This document shows, piece by piece, positions 6,646 to 7,234 of a stretch of DNA of 7,234 nucleotides. A program made the translations under genes and the position numbers. The notes under the pieces were generated by a model. That model was not told the origin of the DNA. It made no database searches and saw nothing but the letters and a program-made list of their open reading frames with translations. The first letter of the stretch is position 1. Each line of letters begins with the position of its first letter. Source of the stretch: Candidatus Arcanibacter lacustris (GTDB lineage: Bacteria; Pseudomonadota; Alphaproteobacteria; Rickettsiales; Arcanibacteraceae); assembly GCA_000970895.1 (NCBI GenBank), contig JYHA01000040.1, positions 1 to 7,234 on the forward strand, written 5' to 3'.

Positions 6646-7050
6646 TCACTTACTAATTCTTATAAATTCTTCGTAGTTTCTAATATAATCTTTTTCTTTG
6701 TATATTTGATTAGCAATTACTAACACCACGGCGTTATCAGAAAAATCAAATAATTCTCTCCATATCATATTTCTTATATACAAGCCTTGTTTAGGAGACG
6801 ATAAATTAAAAACTGACTTATTTTTTCCATCATCTAGTAGTATTTTGAACTCTCCAGAGATAGCAACCATTATTTGATTTAGTTGTTTGTGAGCATGAAA
6901 ACCCCTCCTAACATCCTTACTCAATCCATGTAAATAATATATTCTTTTTATATCAAACGGTAATTCATTATTACTCTCAAAAAAGCATAATTCACCTTTT
7001 TCATCAACAACTGTTGGTATATCGATAATTCTACAGCTTTCTATGGTCAC
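6646..7050 (-). CDS. fdtA: dTDP-4-oxo-6-deoxyglucose 3,4-ketoisomerase, cupin (FdtA/QdtA type)
   Basis: This 134-residue single-domain cupin of the WxcM C-terminal/FdtA family is close to the usual length of about 135-140. Hallmarks are IPFD/PFDIKRIYYLHG at 31-42, RRGFHAHKQLNQIMVAISGEF at 48-68 with the active-site pair H52 and H54, LLDDG at 71-75, GLYIRNMIWRELFDFS at 89-104, and the tail ANQIYKEKDYIRNYEEF at 113-129. The enzyme moves the keto group of dTDP-4-oxo-6-deoxyglucose from C4 to C3, setting up amination by the next gene. FdtA gives the galacto product and QdtA the gluco product; the sequence does not settle which. The start is GTG, chosen because a TTAGGGA site lies about 9 nt upstream, the family N-terminus begins here and the next methionine falls inside the cupin barrel. 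It is the first gene of the block and follows the presumed promoter. Confidence 0.9.
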   Translation of the reverse strand: MTIESCRIIDIPTVVDEKGELCFFESNNELPFDIKRIYYLHGLSKDVRRGFHAHKQLNQIMVAISGEFKILLDDGKNKSVFNLSSPKQGLYIRNMIWRELFDFSDNAVVLVIANQIYKEKDYIRNYEEFIRISK

Positions 7051-7111
7051 TAAAAATATCCCTAACTTTTTAACCTTAATATCAACTCATTAACAATTGA
7101 TTTTTCATTTT

Positions 7112-7138
7112 TTTATAATATAAAAGACAAATTGTCAA
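7112..7138 (-). promoter_or_regulatory. Candidate sigma70-type promoter for the gene block
   Basis: On the minus strand a perfect TTGACA (-35, 7133-7138) is followed after 15 nt by TATAAA (-10, 7112-7117). The spacing is 1-2 nt shorter than ideal, and AT-rich DNA readily gives -10-like strings, so this is tentative. It lies in the 137-bp space between the right-hand transposase end and the isomerase gene, and would give a leader of about 55 nt. A palindrome overlaps the -35 box. Confidence 0.4.
7126..7136. repeat. Short palindrome overlapping the candidate -35 box
   Basis: GACAA and TTGTC flank a single central base (GACAAATTGTC), a perfect inverted repeat. It shares its right arm with the -35 hexamer, a placement typical of operators, but its length makes chance occurrence possible. 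Confidence 0.3.
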
Positions 7139-7177
7139 GTAAACTAATTAATGTATAGAAGTTCATTTCTTTTATAG

Positions 7178-7208
7178 TTTGGCCAATTCAAGCAGCGAAA
7201 GCAACAGT
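7178..7208 (-). repeat. Probable IS30-type terminal inverted repeat (right element)
   Basis: On the minus strand the transposase end ACTGTTGC...GCTTGAATTGGCC repeats the blocks seen at the left edge, in inverted orientation relative to it. The transposase stop lies inside the repeat. The outer tip is estimated at about 7178. Confidence 0.5.
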
Positions 7209-7234
7209 ATGATTTTGTCTAAATACCTCTGTGG
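7188..7234 (-). CDS. IS30-family transposase, C-terminal end (cut by the window edge)
   Basis: The frame entering from the right edge encodes TEVFRQNHTVAFAA and stops with TGA at 7188-7190. This fits the end of IS30-family transposases, where (T/S)P-x-E-V-F is followed by a short tail with a VA(L/F) motif. Only 14 codons lie in the window, so whether the gene is intact cannot be judged. It reads toward the glycan genes, opposite in direction to the remnant at the left edge. The residues differ from the left remnant (FKTPPEMIAQENFNTVALRA), so the two are different IS30-family members. The downstream isomerase gene may be influenced by this element, although the candidate promoter lies outside it. 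Confidence 0.6.
   Translation of the reverse strand, partial: TEVFRQNHTVAFAA

Noticed and set aside
1..7234. CRISPR arrays, tRNA or rRNA genes, toxin-antitoxin or defence systems
   Set aside because: No regularly spaced direct repeats, tRNA-like cloverleaf or relevant protein motifs were seen on either strand.

Overview
The window is a very AT-rich stretch (roughly 70% A+T by eye) carrying a compact, seven-gene block entirely on the minus strand that looks like part of a bacterial surface-glycan locus (O-antigen, capsule or other glycan). Tightly packed genes, Shine-Dalgarno-like sites, a GTG and a TTG start and IS30-family transposase ends all point to bacteria. An AT-rich Gram-negative is my best guess, but nothing here fixes the genus.

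Reading in the direction of transcription (right to left): a presumed promoter region (about 7051-7187); a cupin-type dTDP-4-oxo-6-deoxyglucose 3,4-ketoisomerase (FdtA/QdtA type); a PLP-dependent sugar 3-aminotransferase (FdtB/QdtB type); a 155-bp gap with a perfect 30-bp palindrome; a class I SAM methyltransferase; a NeuD/PglD-like left-handed beta-helix acyltransferase; a FemAB/GNAT-like acyltransferase with a TTG start; a family 2 glycosyltransferase; and a long membrane-anchored, TPR-containing family 61 (DUF563) glycosyltransferase. From the methyltransferase to the end, genes are 1 to 51 nt apart or overlap (ATGA), so they are probably cotranscribed.

A coherent reading: dTDP-glucose is made into dTDP-4-oxo-6-deoxyglucose by RmlA and RmlB, which are not in this window. 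The isomerase and aminotransferase turn it into a dTDP-3-amino-3,6-dideoxyhexose (Fuc3N or Qui3N). The two acyltransferases and the methyltransferase probably add and modify an N-acyl or O-methyl group. The two glycosyltransferases build the decorated sugar into a glycan. No flippase, polymerase, ligase or chain-length regulator is present, so this is a module of a larger locus or an accessory decoration cassette.

Both edges carry the C-terminal ends of two different IS30-family transposases pointing inward (plus strand at the left, minus strand at the right). The left one is a decayed remnant; the right one continues past the window. This suggests an IS-bracketed, horizontally acquired island. 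The most unexpected DNA structure is a perfect 20-bp-arm, 3-nt-loop inverted repeat inside the first transmembrane segment of the family 61 glycosyltransferase gene.
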